Both the position numbers and the translations under genes were made by a program. From the NCBI GenBank assembly GCA_015487455.1, contig WFPR01000020.1, forward strand, positions 1 to 6,221: a stretch of 6,221 bases of DNA, written 5' to 3'. The stretch is from Candidatus Bipolaricaulota bacterium. Its GTDB lineage: Bacteria; Bipolaricaulota; Bipolaricaulia; RBG-16-55-9. Below, one piece after another: positions 1 to 5,005 of the stretch. The notes under the pieces are model-generated. The model saw nothing but the letters and a program-made list of their open reading frames with translations, was not told the DNA's origin and searched no databases. Position 1 is the stretch's first letter. The number at the start of each line of letters is the position of its first letter.

Positions 1-1494
1 GTGCCCTTCACGCCGGGGGTCATCCCCGCCCGGCGGGGGGAGATGGCCGAGCGCATGGGCGCCGCCGTGGCCCGCCACCTCATCACGGAGGAATCGATCG
101 CCGCCCGCCTCGACACCCCCGAGGTGCGCGCGCACGTCGAGCGGCTCGTCGAACGGCGCCTCGACGAGCTGCTCGACCGCGAGTGGGGGCCGCTCGAGCA
201 GCTCGTCCCCGAGGGGTTTCAGGCCGAGTGGGCGCGCGCGTTCGACGCCTTGCGGGAGCGCCTCCGCGACGTGCTATCTCAAGCCGTGCGCGACCCCCAG
301 ACGGAGAGGCTCGTCCGGGAGCGCGTTCAGGCGTACGCAGAGGGGCTTTGGGCGCGCCCGATCCGCGAGCTGCTGCCCGAGCCGCTGTGGCGGGAGCTGC
401 CCGAGCGCCTGACGGACGCGCTCTTGAAGCTGGCCCACGACGAGGCGTTCGAGGCCCGCGTTCGGGCGTTCTTGGACGAGCGGGTGGACGCGCTCCTCCG
501 GGACGAGCGCCCGCTGCGGGCGTACCTCCCGCCCGAGCTCCGGGAGGCCGCGTACGAGAGGCTGGGCGACCTGCTGCCCGTGCTGCTGGAGAAGCTCGCC
601 GCGGTCCTGGAGGACGAGGCGCTCAAGAGGCGGCTCCGGCTCCAGCTCTACGAGCTGGCCGACCGCCTGCTGACGGCCACGTTCCGCGAGGACTCGCTCT
701 GGGATCAGGTCAAGTTCACGCTGATGGAGACGTTCGTGATCAGCGTGGACGAGCTGAAGGAGACGATCGACCGCGCGGTGGAGGAGGCCGCGCCCCGGCT
801 GGCCGCGCTCCTCCGCCAGCCCGACGTCCGGGCGCGGGCCCATCAAGCGCTCGTCCGGGCCGTGGACGCCCTCCTCGACAAGACGCCCGCGGACTTTCAG
901 CTCCCGCCGGAGGCCCTCGAGGGGCTCAAGGCGCGGCTGGCCCGAGCGATCGTGGCCCAGGCCCGCAGCCCCGAGACCCGCCAACGACTCGCGTCGGTCG
1001 TCCGGCGGGGGCTCGAGGGGGTTCGGGACAAGCCGCTGCGCGACGTCCTCCTCGCCCTGAAGCTCGAGGGGGTTGAGCGTCCGAGTGCCCTGAGCGCCCG
1101 GCTGGGCGACGAGGTGCTGCGCCTCCTGCGGCGCGACGAGACCGTGGACGCCATCGCGGCGCTGCTAGTGGAGCGCTTGAGGGCGCTCGCCCGGCGGCCG
1201 ATCGGCCGTCTGCGCGACCGCGTCCCGCCCGAGCTCGCGAACAAGGCCAAGCGCTGGCTCGCCCAGCAGGCCCTCGAGCTGCTCCGGCGCGAGGCGCCCC
1301 GGATGGTCCAGGCGATCGACGTCCGGCGCGTGGTGCGCGAGCAGGTGGACAAGCTCTCCATCGCGGAGGTCGAGCAGCTCATCTTAGCGATCACGCGGCG
1401 GCAGCTGCGGGCGATCACGTGGTTCGGGGCGCTGCTGGGGTTCTTGATCGGGCTGCTGCAGGTGGGCGTGCTGCTGGCCCGCGGCGGGCCGTGA
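1..1494 (+). CDS. DUF445 family (YheB-like) membrane protein, 5' end outside the window
   Basis: The 497 visible residues open with PFTPGVIPARR (residues 2-12), a hallmark of DUF445 proteins. In the family this motif follows an N-terminal membrane segment, so the GTG at base 1 is almost surely internal and the real start lies upstream. The body is long, charged and helical, rich in Leu, Arg and Glu. Residues about 38-455 carry eight degenerate copies of a helical unit, often ending in L-L and followed by P-L/I-x-x-L and PPE-like turns. The C-terminus (about 471-493, AITWFGALLGFLIGLLQVGV) is a clear membrane helix, also typical of the family. A missing N-terminal segment plus this one would leave a large soluble domain anchored at both ends. 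The function of DUF445 is unknown to me; B. subtilis YheB is a relative and is clearly shorter. It converges on the cyclotransferase gene, 31 bp away. Family call strong, role unknown. Confidence 0.88.
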   Translation: MPFTPGVIPARRGEMAERMGAAVARHLITEESIAARLDTPEVRAHVERLVERRLDELLDREWGPLEQLVPEGFQAEWARAFDALRERLRDVLSQAVRDPQTERLVRERVQAYAEGLWARPIRELLPEPLWRELPERLTDALLKLAHDEAFEARVRAFLDERVDALLRDERPLRAYLPPELREAAYERLGDLLPVLLEKLAAVLEDEALKRRLRLQLYELADRLLTATFREDSLWDQVKFTLMETFVISVDELKETIDRAVEEAAPRLAALLRQPDVRARAHQALVRAVDALLDKTPADFQLPPEALEGLKARLARAIVAQARSPETRQRLASVVRRGLEGVRDKPLRDVLLALKLEGVERPSALSARLGDEVLRLLRRDETVDAIAALLVERLRALARRPIGRLRDRVPPELANKAKRWLAQQALELLRREAPRMVQAIDVRRVVREQVDKLSIAEVEQLILAITRRQLRAITWFGALLGFLIGLLQVGVLLARGGP

Positions 1495-1505
1495 CGGGCC
1501 GTGAC
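1486..1505. repeat. 10-bp perfect tandem duplication over a stop codon
   Basis: GGGCCGTGAC occurs twice head to tail (1486-1495 and 1496-1505). The first copy contains the TGA stop of the DUF445 gene (1492-1494). The second is noncoding and runs into the palindrome TGACGCGTCA (1502-1511). It looks like a small slippage duplication at the gene end. No clear intrinsic terminator with a T-tract is visible in this 31 bp convergent gap; only a weak 5-bp hairpin (CTGCC/GGCAG, 1518-1534) is present. Confidence 0.6.
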
Positions 1506-1525
1506 GCGTCAGGGCGGCTGCCAGG

Positions 1526-2392
1526 TCAGGGCAGGACCAGCTCGATCTCGAAGAGCTTGGGCCAGAGCTTGCCCGTGACGAACAGGCGGTCGTTCTTCGC
1601 GTCGTAGGCGATGCCGTTGAGCACGTCCTCGCGGCCCGTGCGCGCCCCCTCCGGGAGCAGCCCCGAGAGGTCCAGCCACGCCCCCACCCGGCCCGTCTTT
1701 GGGTCAATCACGGCGATGCGGTCCGTCTGCCAGACGTTCGCCCAGACGAGCCCCCGGATGACCTCCAGCTCGTTGAGGAGCCTCACGGGCCGCCCCTTCG
1801 CGCTCACGGGCACGCGCCCCACGATCGAGAACGTCTCGGGGTCCAAAAAGTAAAGCGTGGAGGAGCCGTCGCTCAGGATGAGCCGACGAGCTTCAACGTC
1901 GGAGGCGAGCCCCCAGCCCTCCGTCTCGTAGCGGAACGTCCGCCGCAGCTCGAACGTCTCGCGGTCGTAGACGAAGCCCGTCCCCTCCCGCCACGTGAGC
2001 TGGATCAGCGCGTCGTCCCAGAGGGCGAGCCCCTCGGCGAAGTACCGAGGCTCCAGATAGTGGATTCGGAGCACCCGGCCCGTCTCCAGCTCCACCTTGC
2101 GCAGCGAGGATCGACCGTAGAGCCCGGTGCTCTCGTACAGCACGCCCGCCTCGTCGGGCGGGTAGACGAGCCCCTGGGTGAACGCCTGAGGGTCGTGCGG
2201 GTACTCCGCGACGACGCGGTAGCCGTAGACGGGCGGGTCGTCGACGTCGACGACGATCTGCGACGCCTTGAGGGCTTGGGGCTGGGACTGGGGCTGGGCC
2301 TGAGGCCGAGGCCAGCAGGCCACCAGCCCCACGGCCAAGAGCGCCAGGAGCCCAACGACCCCGACGGTTCGAAGCCTCGCCGTGCCCCTCAT
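1526..2392 (-). CDS. Glutaminyl-peptide cyclotransferase (glutamine cyclotransferase), predicted lipoprotein
   Basis: A 288-residue protein of the plant/bacterial glutamine cyclotransferase family, a five-bladed beta-propeller that turns N-terminal Gln of peptides into pyroglutamate with release of ammonia. Residues 1-25 form a signal peptide with arginines and a hydrophobic core, ending in the lipobox LVA-Cys26, so it should be lipid-anchored outside the cytoplasmic membrane. A Pro/Gln linker (28-39) follows. Family motifs come in order: AFTQGL (70-75), ESTGLYG (87-93), FAEG (118-121), LTW (132-134), EGWGL (158-162), SDGSSTLYFLDP (174-185), LNELE (206-210), WANVW (217-221), VLNGIAYD (257-264) and VTGKLWPKLFEI (272-283). 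It appears complete. The ATG at 2392 has no Shine-Dalgarno sequence but sits 13 nt after a TATAAT box, so the mRNA may be nearly leaderless. It is divergent from glnS. Physiological substrate unknown. Confidence 0.92.
   Translation of the reverse strand: MRGTARLRTVGVVGLLALLAVGLVACWPRPQAQPQSQPQALKASQIVVDVDDPPVYGYRVVAEYPHDPQAFTQGLVYPPDEAGVLYESTGLYGRSSLRKVELETGRVLRIHYLEPRYFAEGLALWDDALIQLTWREGTGFVYDRETFELRRTFRYETEGWGLASDVEARRLILSDGSSTLYFLDPETFSIVGRVPVSAKGRPVRLLNELEVIRGLVWANVWQTDRIAVIDPKTGRVGAWLDLSGLLPEGARTGREDVLNGIAYDAKNDRLFVTGKLWPKLFEIELVLP
2276..2305 (-). repeat. Hexanucleotide-like repeat encoding an x-Gln linker
   Basis: Codons 30-39 of the cyclotransferase read PQAQPQSQPQ, built from imperfect repeats of the pattern NCC-CAG (last Gln codon CAA). 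This low-complexity stretch follows the lipidated Cys26 and probably acts as a flexible tether between the membrane anchor and the propeller. Such repeats change length easily by slippage. Confidence 0.6.
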
Positions 2393-2405
2393 CGAGATCG
2401 GGAGG

Positions 2406-2411
2406 ATTATA
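2406..2411 (-). promoter_or_regulatory. Consensus -10 box for the cyclotransferase gene
   Basis: Read on the minus strand this is a perfect TATAAT, ending 13 nt before the ATG at 2392. A start site about 7 nt downstream would leave a leader of only 6-8 nt. No -35-like hexamer is present 16-18 bp upstream, where the sequence is GC-only, and no TG extension precedes the box. The lack of any Shine-Dalgarno sequence agrees with a nearly leaderless message. Assignment is by inspection only. Confidence 0.5.
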
Positions 2412-2423
2412 GCCGATCGGCGT

Positions 2424-2453
2424 TTGCAGGGCCGCCCCCGGCCGCGCTACCAT
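2424..2453 (+). promoter_or_regulatory. Possible sigma70-type promoter of glnS
   Basis: TTGCAG (2424-2429) and TACCAT (2448-2453) are separated by 18 bp, giving a predicted start near 2460 and a leader of about 42 nt before the glnS ATG. Both hexamers are imperfect (3/6 and 4/6 matches). It overlaps the region that would serve as the upstream promoter area of the divergent cyclotransferase gene. Confidence 0.3.
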
Positions 2454-2485
2454 TCGCCCTGTCCCTGACGTTTGCGTTGAACCCA

Positions 2486-2495
2486 AAGAGGGTGA
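2486..2495 (+). promoter_or_regulatory. Ribosome binding site of glnS
   Basis: AAGAGGGTGA lies 7 nt before the ATG at 2503 and is a good match to the anti-Shine-Dalgarno pairing sequence. It fixes the glnS start at 2503, which also agrees with where GlnRS proteins normally begin. Confidence 0.7.
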
Positions 2496-2502
2496 GCCCG
2501 CT

Positions 2503-4194
2503 ATGGCCGAGGCGCCGAAGAACTTCATCGAGCGGATCATCGAGGAAGATCTCGAAAAGAGCACCTACGGCGGGCGGGTCCACACGCGCTTCCCGCCCGA
2601 GCCCAACGGCTATCTGCACATCGGGCACGCCAAGTCGATCGTGCTCAACTTCGAGCTGGCCAAGAAGTACGGGGGCAAGTGCAACCTGCGCTTCGACGAC
2701 ACGAACCCCCTCACGGAGAAGCAGGAGTACGTCGACGCGATCAAGCGCGACGTCAAGTGGCTCGGCTACGAGTGGGACGAGGAGCGCTACGCCTCCGACT
2801 ACTTCGACCGGCTCTACGAGTTCGCCGTGACGCTCATCAAGAAGGGGCTGGCGTACGTCGACAGCCTCCCGCCCGAGAAGATCAAGGAGTACCGCGGCGA
2901 CTGGAACACCCCCGGCCGGGAGAGCCCCTATCGCAACCGCTCCGTCGAAGAGAACTTAGAGCTGTTCGAGCGGATGCGCCGCGGCGAGTTTAAGGAGGGC
3001 GAGTGCGTCCTCCGGGCGAAGATCGACATGCGCTCGCCCAACATGAACCTGCGCGACCCCATCCTGTACCGCATCATCCACGCGCCCCACTACCGCCAGG
3101 GGGCCAAGTGGTGCATCTACCCCACGTACGACATGGCCCACGGCCAGTCGGACGCGATCGAGGGCATCACCCATTCCATCTGCACGCTGGAGTTCGAGGA
3201 CCACCGGCCCCTCTACGAGTGGCTCCTCAAGGCGATCGGGCTCCCGGAGCCGCACCCCAAGCAGATCGAGTTCGCCCGGCTCGAGCTGACGTACACGGTG
3301 CTGAGCAAGCGGCGGCTGATCGAGCTGGTCGAGGGCGGGTACGTCGCGGGCTGGGACGACCCGCGGATGCCCACCCTCTCGGGGATGCGGCGGCGGGGCT
3401 ACCCGCCCGAGGCCATCCGGCGGTTCTGCCGCGAGATCGGCGTCTCGAAGGTGAACGCCGTCGTGCCCCTTGAGCGCTTGGAGGAGTGCGTCCGCGACGT
3501 GCTGAACAAGACGGCGCCGCGGCGCCTGGCCGTCCTGCGGCCCCTGCGCGTCGTGATCGAGAACTACCCCGAGGGGCAGGTCGAGTGGCTCGACGCCCTC
3601 AACAACCCTGAAGATCCCAACGCCGGGACGCGCAAGGTCCCCTTCTCGCGGGTGATCTACATCGAGCGCGACGACTTCATGGAGGCGCCGCCGCCGAAGT
3701 TCTACCGCCTGGCGCCGGGGCGCGAGGTGCGCCTGCGCTACGCGTACTTCATCAAGTGCGTCGACGTCGTAAAGGACGAGAAGGGGGAGGTCGTCGAGCT
3801 GCGCTGCACCTACGACCCCGCGACCAAGGGCGGGAAGGCCCCCGACGGCCGCAAGGTGAAGGCCACCATCCACTGGGTCTCCGCGGCGCACGCGGTCGAC
3901 GCCGAGGTCCGCCTCTACGATCGACTGTTTTTGAAGGAAGACCCGACGGACGTGCCCGAGGGCGTCGACTGGAAGACGAACGTCAACCCCAACTCGCTCG
4001 AGGTGCTCTACCCCTGCAAGCTGGAGCCCTCCCTAGCGGGGGCGAAGCCCGGCGAGCGCTTCCAGTTCGAGCGCCTCGGCTACTTCTGCGTCGACCCCGA
4101 CTCGACCCCGGAACGCTTGGTCTTCAACCGCACCGTGACGCTCAAGGACGAGTGGGCCAAGCTCAAGCAGAAAACCAGGGGTGAAGCCGCCTAG
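2503..4194 (+). CDS. glnS: Glutaminyl-tRNA synthetase (GlnRS)
   Basis: A 563-residue class Ic aminoacyl-tRNA synthetase that charges tRNA-Gln with glutamine in the cytoplasm, close to the E. coli enzyme in length and complete. The Rossmann catalytic core starts early, with PPEPNGYLHIGHAKS (31-45) holding the ATP-binding HIGH signature (39-42). RFDDTNP (63-69) carries the acidic residue that, in E. coli, contacts the glutamine side. YPTYDMAHGQSDAIEGITHS (206-225) is the conserved active-site strand whose Tyr (209) matches E. coli Tyr211. The second ATP signature is TVLSKRRL (265-272), with WDDPRMPT (284-291) after it. Residues from about 340 form the two anticodon-binding beta-barrels. GlnRS rather than GluRS is shown by this YPTYD/CTLEF pattern and the C-terminal barrels. 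There is no appended YqeY-like domain as in Deinococcus. It stops 20 bp from the convergent rplM gene. Confidence 0.98.
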   Translation: MAEAPKNFIERIIEEDLEKSTYGGRVHTRFPPEPNGYLHIGHAKSIVLNFELAKKYGGKCNLRFDDTNPLTEKQEYVDAIKRDVKWLGYEWDEERYASDYFDRLYEFAVTLIKKGLAYVDSLPPEKIKEYRGDWNTPGRESPYRNRSVEENLELFERMRRGEFKEGECVLRAKIDMRSPNMNLRDPILYRIIHAPHYRQGAKWCIYPTYDMAHGQSDAIEGITHSICTLEFEDHRPLYEWLLKAIGLPEPHPKQIEFARLELTYTVLSKRRLIELVEGGYVAGWDDPRMPTLSGMRRRGYPPEAIRRFCREIGVSKVNAVVPLERLEECVRDVLNKTAPRRLAVLRPLRVVIENYPEGQVEWLDALNNPEDPNAGTRKVPFSRVIYIERDDFMEAPPPKFYRLAPGREVRLRYAYFIKCVDVVKDEKGEVVELRCTYDPATKGGKAPDGRKVKATIHWVSAAHAVDAEVRLYDRLFLKEDPTDVPEGVDWKTNVNPNSLEVLYPCKLEPSLAGAKPGERFQFERLGYFCVDPDSTPERLVFNRTVTLKDEWAKLKQKTRGEAA

Positions 4195-4197
4195 CTT

Positions 4198-4213
4198 CCC
4201 GCTTCAACGCGGG
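4198..4213. terminator. Small hairpin between convergent glnS and rplM
   Basis: CCCGC and GCGGG pair around a 6-nt loop (TTCAAC) in the 20 bp gap between the two stop codons. Its placement suggests a shared bidirectional terminator, but the stem is only 5 bp and no T-tract follows on either strand, so it may simply be chance or assist a Rho-type stop. Confidence 0.3.
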
Positions 4214-4214
4214 C

Positions 4215-4679
4215 TTACGGCAGCGTCTCGAGGGGCTTGGGCTTTTGGGCCTGGTGGGGGTGCTCCGGCCCGGGGTAGATTTTGAGCTTCTTGAGCATCC
4301 GCCGCCCCAGCGTCGACTTGGGGAGCATCCGCCGCACGGCCTCGTACAGGGGCCTCGTCGGGTGCTTCTGCAGCAGCTCCTCGAGCGTCTGCTCCTTGAG
4401 CCCGCCGGGGTAGCCCGAGTGGCGATAATACTTCTTCTGCTCCAGCTTCTTCCCCGTGACCTTGATGTGGGCCGCGTTGACGACCACGACGTAGTCGCCG
4501 ACGTCGACGTGCGGGGTGTAGATGGGCTTGTGCTTGCCCATGAGCACGCGGGCGATCCGGGCGGCCAACCGCCCCAGCGTCTGGCCCTTGGCGTCCACCA
4601 GGTACCAGTCCCGCGTCCACGTCTTGCCCATCTCCTCCTTCTTCATCACGATCGTCCTCTGCATCCCCTTGGTCGCCAT
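4215..4679 (-). CDS. rplM: 50S ribosomal protein L13
   Basis: A protein of 154 residues from the chosen start, a component of the large ribosomal subunit and an early 23S rRNA-binding assembly protein. Family landmarks are RDWYLVDAKGQTLGRLA (23-39), GKHKPIYTPHVDVGDYVVVVNA (48-69), KVTGKKLEQKKYYRHSGYPG (73-92), MLPKSTLGRRMLKKLKIYPG (118-137) and the closing EHPHQAQKP (139-147). The ATG at 4679 is preceded by GGAGG (4691-4695) at 11 nt. A GTG at 4697 would add six residues but lacks a ribosome site, and an in-frame ATG at 4664 would fit the usual family length more closely. Even from 4664 the N-terminus is slightly longer than E. coli L13 (142 residues). The usual partner rpsI (S9) does not follow: the next gene is glnS on the opposite strand. 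The gene has its own promoter and a leader of about 95 nt. Confidence 0.97.
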   Translation of the reverse strand: MATKGMQRTIVMKKEEMGKTWTRDWYLVDAKGQTLGRLAARIARVLMGKHKPIYTPHVDVGDYVVVVNAAHIKVTGKKLEQKKYYRHSGYPGGLKEQTLEELLQKHPTRPLYEAVRRMLPKSTLGRRMLKKLKIYPGPEHPHQAQKPKPLETLP

Positions 4680-4686
4680 GGCGCGC

Positions 4687-4719
4687 TCATCCTCCACAGA
4701 CTGCTTCGCTCATCGACAT
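4687..4719 (-). other. Possible 10-codon upstream ORF in the rplM leader
   Basis: ATG at 4719 opens a frame MSMSEAVCGG that stops at TGA (4687-4689), leaving 7 nt before the rplM ATG. Its last two codons, GGA GGA, are themselves the rplM Shine-Dalgarno sequence, so a ribosome ending here would cover or hand over to the rplM start. The only upstream ribosome site is a weak GAGG 12 nt away. It may be fortuitous in so short a frame. Confidence 0.2.
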
Positions 4720-4737
4720 CGACTGTAAAAGCCTCAA

Positions 4738-4756
4738 GGCGCGAAACGGGCGCGCC
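4738..4756 (-). promoter_or_regulatory. GC hairpin in the rplM leader
   Basis: On the minus strand GGCGCG (4756-4751) pairs perfectly with CGCGCC (4743-4738) around a 7-nt loop, followed shortly by TTGAGGCTTTT. It lies inside the transcript expected from the rplM promoter. It could be a regulatory leader structure or a weak terminator-like element. It shares bases with a second inverted repeat (4748-4779), so the two folds exclude each other. Confidence 0.35.
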
Positions 4757-4779
4757 GCCCACAAGAGCGGAGGGCGCCC
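4748..4779 (-). repeat. Inverted repeat just downstream of the rplM -10 box
   Basis: GGGCGC (4779-4774 on the minus strand) can pair with GCGCCC (4753-4748). An inner stem CCGC/GTGG (4770-4759, one G-U pair) closes a TCTT tetraloop. The outer 5' arm lies at or before the predicted rplM start site, so the full hairpin would form only in RNA reading through from the purA-pspA operon. There it might mark the 3' end of that message. Confidence 0.35.
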
Positions 4780-4780
4780 C

Positions 4781-4809
4781 ACTATAGCGCGTTTGCCCGC
4801 GGCGCGCAA
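4781..4809 (-). promoter_or_regulatory. rplM: Sigma70-type promoter of rplM
   Basis: On the minus strand TTGCGC (4809-4804) and TATAGT (4786-4781) are spaced by exactly 17 bp, with 4/6 and 5/6 matches to consensus. The start site would be near 4774, giving a leader of about 95 nt. It lies between the stop of the upstream microprotein gene (4853) and rplM, so rplM is probably transcribed on its own as well as by any read-through. Confidence 0.6.
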
Positions 4810-4852
4810 CCGCTCAACGCTCGCCCTGTCCCGTCGCGGCGTGCCCGCTGGG

Positions 4853-4984
4853 CTAGGCCCGCCTGCGCACGACGGCCAAGAAGAGCGTGATCCCGCCGAA
4901 GACGATCGCCAGCGTGACCACGACCAGGATGGCCGACCAGGGGGTGAGCGTCGCGACGGCTGCGGCTTGGGTGCCTTCCGTCAT
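4853..4984 (-). CDS. 43-residue single-pass membrane microprotein, MetS-like
   Basis: A short gene easily missed by length cut-offs. ATG at 4984 is preceded by a near-perfect ribosome site, AAAGGAGGAGA (5005-4995), and the frame ends in TAG (4853-4855). The start MTEGTQAAAVATLTPW leads to a hydrophobic helix (about residues 17-39: SAILVVVTLAIVFGGITLFL plus AVV) and a basic tail RRRA, predicting N-out/C-in by the positive-inside rule. Size, the TPWSAI opening, a GG pair in mid-helix (FGG where WGG is usual) and the Arg-rich end resemble the MetS family, small subunits of NSS-type methionine/alanine importers. No NSS transporter lies in this window. It is the third gene after purA and pspA, and its ribosome site overlaps the pspA stop with 19 nt between the genes, so translation is probably coupled. 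A role as membrane partner of the PspA protein is an alternative. That the gene is real is likely; its function is open. Confidence 0.8.
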   Translation of the reverse strand: MTEGTQAAAVATLTPWSAILVVVTLAIVFGGITLFLAVVRRRA

Positions 4985-4994
4985 CGCGGCCGTT

Positions 4995-5005
4995 TCTCCT
5001 CCTTT
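4995..5005 (-). promoter_or_regulatory. Strong ribosome binding site overlapping the pspA stop
   Basis: AAAGGAGGAGA is the best Shine-Dalgarno match in the window. Its 5' end lies within the TAA stop of the PspA gene (5004-5006), and its GGAGG core is about 14 nt from the microprotein ATG, or 11 nt counted from the GGAGA end. The strength and overlap support both the reality of the small gene and coupling to PspA translation. Confidence 0.75.

Noticed and set aside
1..3. GTG at the first base as the true start of the DUF445 protein
   Set aside because: In this family PFTPG is preceded by an N-terminal membrane segment, so the window edge cuts the gene.
274..984. Long minus-strand open frame (236 residues) opposite the DUF445 gene, plus others at 327-626 and 897-1418
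   Set aside because: High G+C makes stop codons rare on the opposite strand. The translations show no family motif, and the plus-strand DUF445 reading is well supported.
2393..2502. T-box or other riboswitch upstream of glnS
   Set aside because: The 110 bp gap is short and shows no T-box consensus, long hairpin array or terminator-antiterminator pair.
2060..2830. 256-residue plus-strand frame across the cyclotransferase start and into glnS
   Set aside because: It runs antisense to a motif-rich gene and out of frame with glnS. Its product is low-complexity Arg/Ser/Thr sequence with no recognisable domain.
2956..3891. 311-residue minus-strand frame opposite glnS
   Set aside because: Pure shadow of a complete, motif-perfect GlnRS; the protein reads as complement-biased Leu/Val/Arg sequence.
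4245..4787. 180-residue plus-strand frame opposite rplM
   Set aside because: Antisense to a full-length L13 with all conserved segments. It has no ribosome site and no family resemblance.
4698..4852. tRNA, CRISPR or mobile-element remnant in the largest noncoding stretch
   Set aside because: The 155 bp hold only the promoter, leader hairpins and a short frame described above. There are no spaced direct repeats, cloverleaf or transposon ends.
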